Positions 33,087 through 40,391 of a stretch of DNA of 64,000 bases are shown here, piece by piece. The stretch spans positions 1 through 64,000 of the forward strand of contig DASQSE010000005.1 of the NCBI GenBank assembly GCA_035642535.1, in the 5' to 3' direction. How positions within the stretch are numbered: the first letter of the stretch is position 1; the number at the start of each line of letters is the position of its first letter. A program made the translations under genes and the position numbers. This DNA is from Jatrophihabitans sp035642535 (GTDB lineage Bacteria > Actinomycetota > Actinomycetes > Mycobacteriales > Jatrophihabitantaceae). The notes below the pieces were generated by a model. That model saw only the letters and a list, made by a program, of their open reading frames with translations, made no database searches and had not been told where the DNA came from.

Positions 33087-33776
33087 GTGAGCAGCGCACG
33101 CCACTCGTCGCCCGCGGCGCCGGATCGGCGTGCGGCGCCGCACGCGCAGCGCAGGCGGTGGAGCCCGCGCGAGGTGCCGTTCCGGTTGGAGCTGCCGCCT
33201 GCCGGGCTCGTCCTCGGCGTCGACGCGAACGGCATGTCGACCTCGTTCCCGCTGCTCGTGCCGACCCAGTCGACGCGTGTCGGAGTCGTCGGCGAGGCCG
33301 GCCTCGCGCGACTGCTCGCGCTGCGGCTGCTGAGCCAGTCGTGCGATCTGACGGTCGTGACGCGCCGTGCCGAGAACTGGCAGCGACTCGCCGCGGGCGT
33401 GCCCGAGACGCCCTTCGCGATCGCCGACCAACTGCGCCGCTGGCCGCCGGACGGCACGCCGCCGCCGTGGGCACTGCTGATCGACATGGACGATCCGCCG
33501 CCGACGACCTTCGTCCGCGCATCGTGGAGCACGGTCGTGCACCTCGCGCCCGCTGCGCCGCAGGGCAGCGGCTGGTGGCAATCGGCGCACGTCGTGCTGA
33601 CGACGCGCGCCCACGCCCGCGAGGTCGCGGCGCTGCGTCCTCGCCTCGACGCTTCGATCATCGACCGGCTCGCCGGCGACGATGTGGTCGCAGTCGACCA
33701 CAGCGGCGTCACCGTGTTCCGCCCGGCGCTCAACCAGCGCGAGTACGCGCTGCTGACCAGCTTTGGAGGCGCCTGA
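33087..33776 (+). CDS. ESX-associated hypothetical protein, 229 aa
   Basis: A 229-residue soluble protein with a basic N-terminus (HAQRRRWSPREVPFRLELPPAG). A Rossmann-like section follows: STRVGVVGEAGLARLLALRLLSQSCDLTVVTRR, here divided as VGVVGEAGLARLLALRLL and CDLTVVTRRAENW. Later parts are WALLIDMDDPPPTTF, HVVLTTRAHAREVAALRP and a C-terminal NQREYALLTSFG. It has no P-loop, although the fold resembles the nucleotide-free ATPase-like domains of EccC. GTG 33087 follows GGAGGTG. The tight spacing after eccE suggests an ESX accessory. Function unknown. Confidence 0.75.
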   Translation: MSSARHSSPAAPDRRAAPHAQRRRWSPREVPFRLELPPAGLVLGVDANGMSTSFPLLVPTQSTRVGVVGEAGLARLLALRLLSQSCDLTVVTRRAENWQRLAAGVPETPFAIADQLRRWPPDGTPPPWALLIDMDDPPPTTFVRASWSTVVHLAPAAPQGSGWWQSAHVVLTTRAHAREVAALRPRLDASIIDRLAGDDVVAVDHSGVTVFRPALNQREYALLTSFGGA

Positions 33777-33800
33777 CGCGGTTCGCTACCGTAACCAATC

Positions 33801-34034
33801 GTGAGCGTCGTGCAGACCGTTCTGGTGTTCGTCGGTATCCCGGCGGGCATCGTCGCAGTCCTCGCCCTCGCGGTTTACGGCAAGTCGATCGTGCGGCAGC
33901 CCAACCGCTACCGGCCGGGCAAGACCTGGGACTACTCGCCGTCCTGGTACGTCCCGCATCCCGACGCCGTCGTCCCGCATCCGCGGGCCGGCTCGTCGAC
34001 CACTGCCGTTGGAGGTGCGAGCGGTGAGTGGTGA
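33801..34034 (+). CDS. Small membrane protein, CtaJ-like
   Basis: A 77-residue protein with one N-terminal membrane helix (TVLVFVGIPAGIVAVLALAVYG) and a polar tail, RQPNRYRPGKTWDYSPSWYVPHP. This pattern (helix, then RYRPGxxWxYxPxWW) is what I recall for the actinobacterial aa3 cytochrome oxidase accessory subunit CtaJ, whose gene lies next to a DUF5130 gene, as here. The assignment rests on memory of the pattern, so treat it as probable. GTG start. The next gene starts 11 bases before its stop. Confidence 0.6.
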   Translation: MSVVQTVLVFVGIPAGIVAVLALAVYGKSIVRQPNRYRPGKTWDYSPSWYVPHPDAVVPHPRAGSSTTAVGGASGEW

Positions 34035-34452
34035 GGTCACGAAGGCAGGCCACAACGAACTCCAGTACGGGCCGCAGAGTGGCAGGACGGCTGGCGGTCC
34101 GTTCACCGCGCGCCAGCTCAGCCGCCTCGACGAGGCGCTCACCCTCTCCAGCCGCGAGACGGGCCTGATGTTCTCGGTCTATGTCGGCGAGTTCAAGGCT
34201 CCGGCGCGGGCGCACGCCGAGGCGCTGTTCGAGCGACTCGACGACGGTTCGGTGCTGGTCGCGGTCTCGCCCGCCCAGCGGCTGCTGCACATCGTGACCG
34301 GTCCCGACTCGGCGCGCCGGCTGCCGAACCGCGCTTGTGCACTCGCCGCGCTGGCCATGCGCGCGTCGTTCACGTCCGGCGACCTCGTGGGCGGCATCGT
34401 CACCGGCCTGCGGATGCTCGCCGACGCGGCGGGAACGCAGCCTCGCAGCTGA
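34024..34452 (+). CDS. DUF5130 family protein
   Basis: A 142-residue protein with a TPM-like alpha/beta core: FTARQLSRLDEALTLSSRETGLMFSVYVGEF (as FTARQLSRLDEAL and GLMFSVYVGEF), ARAHAEALFERLDDGSVLVAVSPAQRLLHIVTG, and FTSGDLVGGIVTGLRMLADAA. These match my picture of DUF5130. The domain family is found in membrane or respiratory complex maintenance. GTG 34024 is preferred because GGAGG ends 8 nt upstream; it overlaps the CtaJ-like gene by 11 bases, indicating translational coupling. Confidence 0.72.
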   Translation: MSGEVTKAGHNELQYGPQSGRTAGGPFTARQLSRLDEALTLSSRETGLMFSVYVGEFKAPARAHAEALFERLDDGSVLVAVSPAQRLLHIVTGPDSARRLPNRACALAALAMRASFTSGDLVGGIVTGLRMLADAAGTQPRS

Positions 34453-34472
34453 GTCATCGCGCGCCGGCGCGG

Positions 34473-35099
34473 CTAACCGACCACTCCGGTCAGGATCGCC
34501 TCGAGCCCGGCGCGGAAGCGGGTGTCGCGATCGTCGGTGAGGATCGCGACTGCGTCGGAGCCGCGGCTCGTTCCGGTGCCGGCCGAGCGGGGCAGCGTCT
34601 GGACGAGGTCGTCCCATTCGCCACTGGCCGCGAGGGCCAGGTAGGCCTGTTCCTCGATGACGAATCCGACCGTGTAATTGCGCAACACGTAGGCGATGTC
34701 GCCCGCGTCGACGCCCGGCAGGACGACAGCCTGTAGCAGCGCGCGCAGCGTGGCCGAGAGCGCCGCAGTGGCGGCGAACGGCGAGTACGAGCCGGCGACG
34801 ATCCGCCCGCCGTCTCGGTAGTGCAGCATCGCGCCGCGCATGCGTTCGCAGCAGGTGATCACTTGCGCGACCGACGGCGCGGCCGTGTCGACGTCGGACA
34901 GGTCGATCGTGGCGTAGACCGCGTCGGCCATCGCGCGCCGGATGTCGCGCTGGTCGCGGAAGTGTTTGTAGAGCGCGCCCGGGGTGACGTCGGCCGCGAC
35001 GGCCAGGCGACGCACAGTGAGCGCGTCCAACCCGTTGGCCGCAACGTAGTCGAGCGCGATCGCTACGAGGCGCTCCCGGCTCAGTCCACGAGCTGTCAT
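34473..35099 (-). CDS. TetR-family transcriptional repressor
   Basis: A 208-residue TetR regulator. The N-terminal helix-turn-helix is LVAIALDYVAANGLDALTVRRLAVAADVTPGALYKHF, shown by ALTVRRLAVAADVTPGALYKHF. The C-terminal ligand domain has TLRALLQAVVLPGVDAGDIAYVLRNYTVGFVIEEQ, close to the class that governs drug efflux (TetR_C type). ATG 35099 is chosen; upstream codons would run into the divergent MFS promoter. It is divergent from the MFS gene over 31 bp, and a 15-bp dyad covers the MFS start, so it very probably represses that pump and itself. Confidence 0.9.
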   Translation of the reverse strand: MTARGLSRERLVAIALDYVAANGLDALTVRRLAVAADVTPGALYKHFRDQRDIRRAMADAVYATIDLSDVDTAAPSVAQVITCCERMRGAMLHYRDGGRIVAGSYSPFAATAALSATLRALLQAVVLPGVDAGDIAYVLRNYTVGFVIEEQAYLALAASGEWDDLVQTLPRSAGTGTSRGSDAVAILTDDRDTRFRAGLEAILTGVVG

Positions 35100-35130
35100 C
35101 GGCACGAGCCTAGGGTGTAGCGTCCGATCA

Positions 35131-35145
35131 GTGAACAATGTTTAC
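35131..35145. promoter_or_regulatory. Candidate TetR operator overlapping the MFS start codon
   Basis: GTGAACAATGTTTAC is a dyad about the central A with six of seven base pairs matching (arms GTGAACA and TGTTTAC). It begins exactly at the GTG start of the MFS gene, 31 bp from the TetR ATG. A repressor here would block both divergent promoters or a leaderless start. Confidence 0.55.
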
Positions 35146-36543
35146 CAGCCGGCGTCGGTCGAGGCGGGCAACCGACCGGCCCTGCTGCTCGTCGTGGCGT
35201 GCGGGGCCCAGTTGTTGGTGGTCCTCGACGCCCTGATCGTGAACGTCGCGCTGCCGCAGATGCGCGCCGGCCTGGACATGTCGGCGGCGGCGCAGCAGTG
35301 GATCGTGGACGGTTACCTCATCACGTTCGGCGGCCTGCTCCTGCTCGCCGCCCGCGCGGCGGATCTGCTGGGCCACCGGCAGGTCTTCCTCGCGGGCACC
35401 GCCGTCTTCACCCTCGCCAGCCTCGCCGGCGGCCTGGCGCAGAACACGGCGATGCTGCTCGCCGCGCGGCTGGCCCAAGGTATCGGGGCGGCGGCGTTGG
35501 CGCCCAGCAGCCTGAGCCTGCTCACGACGACGCATACCGGCACGCAGCGCGCGCGGGCCCTGTCGATCTGGAGTGCGACCTCGGGCTCGGCGGGTGCGCT
35601 CGGCCTGGTGCTCGGCGGGTTGATCACCAGCGCCTTGGGCTGGCGGTGGGTGCTGTTGGTGAACGTTCCGGTGGGCGTTCTCCTCTGCGTCGTGGCGGCC
35701 GCCACGCTCGTCCCAGGACAAGCACGCGATCGGCGACCGCTCAACGTGCTCGGCGCGGTCACGGTCACGCTCGGCGTCGCGACCTTGACCTACGGCATCA
35801 GTCAGACCGGCGAGTACGGCTGGGCCGCGCCGCGCGTCGTCGCCGCCATGCTTGCGACGGTTGCATTGCTCGGACTGTTCGCCTGCGCCGAGCAGCGCAG
35901 CCCCGGCCCCTTGCTGCCGCCGACGATCCTGCGTCGCCGCAACGTTCTCGTGGCGAACGCGATCGTCGCCGGCCTCGGCGCAATCATGACCGGGACGCTG
36001 TACTTCCTCTCCCTGTACCAGCAGCGGATCCTCGGCGACAGCCCGTTGCGCACCGGGTTGACGCTCGTGCCGATGAGTGCGGTCCTGACCCTCGGCGCCA
36101 TCGCGGCCAAGTCGCTGCTGCCGAGATTCGGCGCCCGGCGGCTCATCACCATCGGCGGCGTCGTGATGGCTGCCGGCCTGGGGTGGCTGGCCACCCTGTC
36201 GGTGCACGGCGACTATGCGTTGCACATCCTCGGACCGACGCTGGTCTGGGCTGCCGGGGCCGGCATCGTCACCATGCCCTGTGTCGCGCTCGCGACCACC
36301 GGGATCGAGGCGGAGCACGCGGGTCTCGCGTCCGGACTCGTCAACACCGCCCGCCAGGCCGGCGGCGCCATCGGTCTCGCCGTCCTGGCCGCTGTCGCCG
36401 GCACGGCGACAGCACACTCAGGCGCCGCGGGCGTGCGCGAACGCATCGCGCACGGCTATGGTGTCGCGATGATCGTCGCGGCCGTCCTCGCCGTGCTCGT
36501 CGCGCTCACCGCTCGAAGCGCGCAAATCGACGAACGGGCGTGA
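35131..36543 (+). CDS. MFS drug efflux transporter, DHA2 (14-helix) type
   Basis: A 470-residue proton-coupled exporter with about 14 membrane helices. Helix 1 has LLVVLDALIVNVALPQM, with the Asp-bearing VLDxxIVNVALP of the EmrB/QacA group. Motif A follows (LLLLAARAADLLGHRQVFLAG), and motif C-like glycines lie in SIWSATSGSAGALGLVLGGLI. The GTG start at 35131 has no ribosome site and almost no leader, consistent with a leaderless transcript. Divergent TetR and an operator on its start codon indicate induction by its drug substrate, which is unknown. Confidence 0.92.
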   Translation: MNNVYQPASVEAGNRPALLLVVACGAQLLVVLDALIVNVALPQMRAGLDMSAAAQQWIVDGYLITFGGLLLLAARAADLLGHRQVFLAGTAVFTLASLAGGLAQNTAMLLAARLAQGIGAAALAPSSLSLLTTTHTGTQRARALSIWSATSGSAGALGLVLGGLITSALGWRWVLLVNVPVGVLLCVVAAATLVPGQARDRRPLNVLGAVTVTLGVATLTYGISQTGEYGWAAPRVVAAMLATVALLGLFACAEQRSPGPLLPPTILRRRNVLVANAIVAGLGAIMTGTLYFLSLYQQRILGDSPLRTGLTLVPMSAVLTLGAIAAKSLLPRFGARRLITIGGVVMAAGLGWLATLSVHGDYALHILGPTLVWAAGAGIVTMPCVALATTGIEAEHAGLASGLVNTARQAGGAIGLAVLAAVAGTATAHSGAAGVRERIAHGYGVAMIVAAVLAVLVALTARSAQIDERA

Positions 36544-36550
36544 GCGTGAT

Positions 36551-38701
36551 TCAGGTCTGCGCGGCGTAGTCGTCGGCCACTCGCACCAACTCGACGAGCC
36601 CGGTCGCGTACTCCATCGCCTCGGCATGGCCCTCCGCGTACGGCGGCTGGAAGCCGACGCCGTCCCACTCCTGGGTCTGCGAGTTCCACAGATCGTTACC
36701 GATCTCGAAGTCCCACGCGAAGACGTTGTCGTTGTAGTACAGCTCGTCGGCCGAGTTGCCGGCGGCCGAGTACAGCACGTCGCACACCGGACCGGTCTGC
36801 GCGGGCCAGGTCACCGTTCCGCGCTCGGAGGCGATCGCCCCCACCGATCCTGCGCGCCGAGTCGAGGAACTGCTTCGACTCGTCGATCAACGGACGCGGC
36901 AGCGTGATCCGCCCGTCCGCCTTGTATGCACCGGGAGGCCACATGAAGTAGCCGCCGTAGCTGTGCACGTTCATCGCGAACTTGATGTTCGGGTGTGCCT
37001 CGGCGAGTGCGATGACGTTGCCGCTTTCCGGCTCGGAGTGTTCGCCCGTGCCGGCCGACACCTCGGACAGGCAGCTCGTGCTCGCTGTTCGACGTAGCCG
37101 TCGAACAGCGAGCCCACCGAGTAGTTGCGGTTGACGTCGACGCCCCAGCGGTTGCGGTTGACCGGGTCGCGCTGCGCGCCGGTGCACCAGTCGTCCATGT
37201 TCTTGCGCTGGAAGTTGTAGTCGTTGAACGTGTAGTTCGCACCGTCCGGGTTGACGGTCGGGATCACGAAGATGTCGGTGTTCTTCAACAGCTTGCGATC
37301 CTCGGAGTTCGTCGCGTAATTCGCCAGCAGGCGCTCGGCGAACTCCAGCGTGACGAGCGGCGTCGCCCACTCGCGCGCGTGCTCCTGCGAGTACGCGAGC
37401 ACGCCGATGCGCGAGCCGTCGCGGTGCACGCCGATGCGCAGCGCCTGCACGGTCCAGGGCGCGCGCGGCACATGCGCGCCGGCCTTGAGCCCGTCGCTCA
37501 TCGTGGCCGGTCCGGCAACCGGCATGATCTTGCCTGCCGAGCCGTTCTCGACGTACGAACGGAACGTGTCCCCGTACGTCGCCGAGATGAACGCCGCGAC
37601 ATCGTCGGTAGTGCTGGTGATCGCGCCCGCCGCGTCCGTCGCCAACGAGAGGGTAAGCAGCCCGTTCGCGTAGGTAGCGCTCAGCGGCTGGCTCGCAGCG
37701 CCCGGGTTGACGCTCTTGACCTGCACGCCGTTCATGCCTTCATCGCCGAACTTCACCGATTCGACGATCACGGCTGCGTTCGCGGGGTCACCGAGATAGG
37801 TGACGGCGGTGCGCCGGTAGCCCTGGGTCTGATTCGGCAGGTTGATGACGTCGACGAGGTTCGGGTACTGCCGGGCCAACCGCGCGATTCGGTCTCGGAT
37901 GTCCTCCGGCGTCATGTACGAGGTGATGAAGTCCTTCTGGTAGCCCTTCGGGGTGGACGGCGGCGTCGTGCCCGACCACAGCGTCGGGGTGGCCGACGTC
38001 GATCCGCCCAGGCTCGATGTCGCCGTCAGCGCCACCGGCGTCGCGGGCACGGGCTGCGGGTTGGCGAAGTGGTACTGGTACTCGTTGTCGTCGTCGACGA
38101 AGCGCTGCAGTGGACACGACCCCGTCCGGCCGTCCTTGGTCCGCCAGGTGACGGTGATCTGCACGTCCGGGTCGTCAGCGGCGGTGGTGGTCACCTGTGC
38201 GCCGACGAAGGTCTGCCCGGACGTTGTCCACCAGTACGCCTGCAGGAAGTGCAGCGTGTCGGTGTTGACCGTCGTGACGGCGCCGGTCGTGGCGTTGGTG
38301 CGGATGTGCGTGTGCAAGCCGGCCGCGACGCGTGCCTGCGCCGCCCGGACGCTCGCCAGCTACCGCGCCTGGCCGTCGCCCTGGCGCTCGATGACCTGCG
38401 TCGGCGTGATGCCTGCGGCGCGCAGCTTGTCCAACTGGGTGCCGGTGAGGACTGCATCGACGAGGTAGCCGGTGCCGGCCCGGCGCGCCGCCCCGGCCAG
38501 GTCGTATCCGTGCTCGACGAGCGACTCCAGCGTTGCGCCGTCGGGAACCGACAAGCGCAGCAGCGCGCTCGCATGCGGCGCGAGCGCGATTGACGAGAGG
38601 GTTGCTGCCGACGCGGTCGCGTCCGCGCCGGTCGACACGGCGGCGCCGCCGATCAGGATCGCGACTGCTACGACGCTGGGGATGAGACGCCGACGTGCCA
38701 T
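36551..38701 (-). pseudogene. Secreted zinc carboxypeptidase (M14), broken by one stop and two frameshifts
   Basis: One coding sequence spread over several reading segments. Signal peptide MARRRLIPSVVAVAILIGGA starts at 38701. An in-frame TAG at 38360-38362 interrupts after GDGQAR; the same frame continues LASVRAAQ to about 37100. The frame then shifts near the hairpin at 37081-37112 (VNRNYSVGSLFDGYV... then SCLSEVSAGTGEHSEPE), and again near 36845 (SARRI then GAIASERGT) where one extra G fits. All M14 catalytic parts survive across frames: EHARE (zinc His/Glu), VNRNYS, NVHSYGG (zinc His), and Glu in WDFEIG. The rest shows no decay, so the lesions are recent or are assembly errors. Confidence 0.85.
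37081..37112. repeat. Perfect 13-bp inverted repeat at a frameshift
   Basis: CTCGCTGTTCGAC (37081-37093) and GTCGAACAGCGAG (37100-37112) flank the 6-nt loop GTAGCC. It lies inside the broken M14 gene precisely where the frame changes. The right arm departs from what M14 relatives would encode (GYVGAS), while the left arm encodes the expected SLFD. Confidence 0.85.
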
Positions 38702-38795
38702 GCTCCACGCTCCAAGGTGCAGAAGTCACCAGAACCAGACAGATCCGGCCATTTGGGCATGCGAAGGACAATGCCGTTTCAGGTTTCCGGAATCC

Positions 38796-39872
38796 TCACG
38801 ATGCGCCGAGGGCCCGACTCAGCAGTTGTTGCCGCGTCCGCGCCCCGGTCTTGGCAAGTATCGCCTTCACGTGGTCGTTCACGGTGTGCTCGGAGAGGAA
38901 CAGCTCCGCGGCGAGCCGTCGTGAGTCGAGCCCGGTGGCGAGCAGCGCGAGCACCCCCGACTCACGTTCCGACAAACCGTACGCGCGGCTGTAGACGTCC
39001 ATGCGCTCGGCAGGCGTGCTGGGTTCGATCGAAACGGCTATGTCGGCGCCCAGCCGCGATGCCTTGACCGTGACCCACCGCCCGCCGCCGAGGTGGATGC
39101 GCGACCACGGCGGTCCGATCGGGACGTCGTGCTCGGCCGCGATCAGGGCCGCGCCGATGTTGTAGGCCGCGGCGGGAATCGCCGGCATCGGCTCGTCCGG
39201 CGGATTGAGCCGAAGCAGCGCCTCGCCGGCCGCCTCGGTCTGACTGTGCACCTGCAGGTCGGGCTGGAGGACGACCACGGCAGGCCCGACCGGCAGCAGT
39301 TGCTGCTCCGGATCGACGAAGGTGCGCGCCACCGCTCGACGCAGCCCCGCCGTGACAGCCGATCTGAACGACGCGAGGAAATCCAGCTCAGCAGCACTGA
39401 ACGGCGTACCACTGTTCCGCCAGAGCTCCATGAACGCCCAGCAGCCGTAGCGATCACCGAACGCGATCAGCGCCGTGTCCAGGACGCCGAGCTCGCTGTA
39501 CATGTGCCGCCACAGGGGTGATCGCTCGAGGTGGCCGTCCGTGGCCGAGCACAACGACGTCGCAGCCACGCCGCCGTCGAGCACGCGGTCCCATCTGGCG
39601 ACCGTTGCCAGATAGCGCCAGCGGATGAGTTCGGGGAGCCGCGGCCAGGGCAACATCGGCACGTCGGCAAGTGGCGAGGTTGCCACTCTCGTCACCGGAT
39701 CGGTGAGCGCGAACACGAACGCGTCGCACTCGACCACGTCGCGCACCTGGGCGAGGACCTGCTCGCGCAACGCCTTCGGGTTGAGGTCGCCGTCGCACAA
39801 CCGCGCGATGCGAGTCAGCACATCGCGCGCCAGTGCCACGCGCTGAGCGTACGGCGCGCAGATCCCCAGCAT
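38796..39872 (-). CDS. LuxR-type transcriptional regulator with N-terminal sensor domain
   Basis: A 358-residue regulator. Residues 1 to about 170 look like a GAF-type sensor (LARDVLTRIARLCDGDLNPK, VRDVVECDAFVFALTDPVT, then DTALIAFGDRYGCWAFMELWR). A PAS-like middle follows (AVVVLQPDLQVHSQTEAAGEALL). The last 60 residues are a LuxR helix-turn-helix: LSERESGVLALLATGLDSRRLAAELFLSEHTVNDHVKAILAKTG (core GLDSRRLAAELFLSEHTVND). No response-regulator receiver domain, so it is not part of a two-component pair. ATG 39872 is used; GTG 39839 is possible. It is divergent from the monooxygenase-like gene, a possible target. Confidence 0.88.
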   Translation of the reverse strand: MLGICAPYAQRVALARDVLTRIARLCDGDLNPKALREQVLAQVRDVVECDAFVFALTDPVTRVATSPLADVPMLPWPRLPELIRWRYLATVARWDRVLDGGVAATSLCSATDGHLERSPLWRHMYSELGVLDTALIAFGDRYGCWAFMELWRNSGTPFSAAELDFLASFRSAVTAGLRRAVARTFVDPEQQLLPVGPAVVVLQPDLQVHSQTEAAGEALLRLNPPDEPMPAIPAAAYNIGAALIAAEHDVPIGPPWSRIHLGGGRWVTVKASRLGADIAVSIEPSTPAERMDVYSRAYGLSERESGVLALLATGLDSRRLAAELFLSEHTVNDHVKAILAKTGARTRQQLLSRALGAS

Positions 39873-39941
39873 TGGGGATGTTGGCCGGCGCCGCCGCCGA
39901 ACAGGCTGTGCGGTGCAACCCACTTCCGACTGGAGGGCAGC

Positions 39942-40241
39942 ATGCCGATCCTGCACATCGAGAACACTGTCCGCGATTTCGATTCGTGGAAGACGGCCTT
40001 CGACAAGTACGAGCAGTTCCGTGCCGCGCAGGGCGTGCGGGCGTACCGAATGACGCGCAGCATCGCCGACCCGACCAAGGTGAACGTCGATCTCGGCTTC
40101 GACACCGTCGACGACGCGCGAGCCTTCGTCGGCCGCCTGGAGAAGATCTGGGCGTCGCCGCAGTCGCAGCGCGAGATGCTCCTCCACTCGACGCCCGAGG
40201 TGTACGAGGTCGTCGTCGACCGGAGCCTCGCGCAGCGCTGA
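39942..40241 (+). CDS. Small dimeric alpha/beta-barrel protein (ABM-like)
   Basis: A 99-residue ferredoxin-like fold protein: ILHIENTVRDFDSWKTAFDKYEQFRAAQGVRAYRM (strand, helix, shown by HIENTVRDFDSWKTAFDKYE), KVNVDLGFDTVDDARAFVGRLEK, and a VYEVVVDRS last strand. It matches the antibiotic-biosynthesis-monooxygenase/dimeric barrel superfamily. I see no catalytic residue that fixes a reaction. ATG 39942 follows GGAGGG at 39932-39937. Divergent from the LuxR gene. Confidence 0.78.
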   Translation: MPILHIENTVRDFDSWKTAFDKYEQFRAAQGVRAYRMTRSIADPTKVNVDLGFDTVDDARAFVGRLEKIWASPQSQREMLLHSTPEVYEVVVDRSLAQR

Positions 40242-40321
40242 GGGCTGTTGGTTTATGTTGGAAGTTGCCTGCATCAACCGGGGCACATCGGACGATTAAC
40301 CGCGTATATCGGCCTAATTGC

Positions 40322-40351
40322 TTGTAAGCGTGCTGGAAAATGTGCTAATTT
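40322..40351 (+). promoter_or_regulatory. Predicted promoter of the GH27 gene
   Basis: TTGTAA (40322-40327) and TAATTT (40346-40351) with an 18-nt spacer. The region 40242-40391 is clearly richer in A+T than its surroundings. Start would fall near 40358, giving a leader of about 34 nt before ATG 40392. Confidence 0.4.
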
Positions 40352-40391
40352 GCGCGAACCTGACACTGGGCTGCGGCAGTGGGAGTGTCCG

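Noticed and set aside
40248..40391. N-terminal extension of the GH27 gene back to 40248
   Set aside because: The signal peptide begins naturally at ATG 40392, the upstream part is AT-rich and reads like a promoter, and the extension has no export-compatible sequence.
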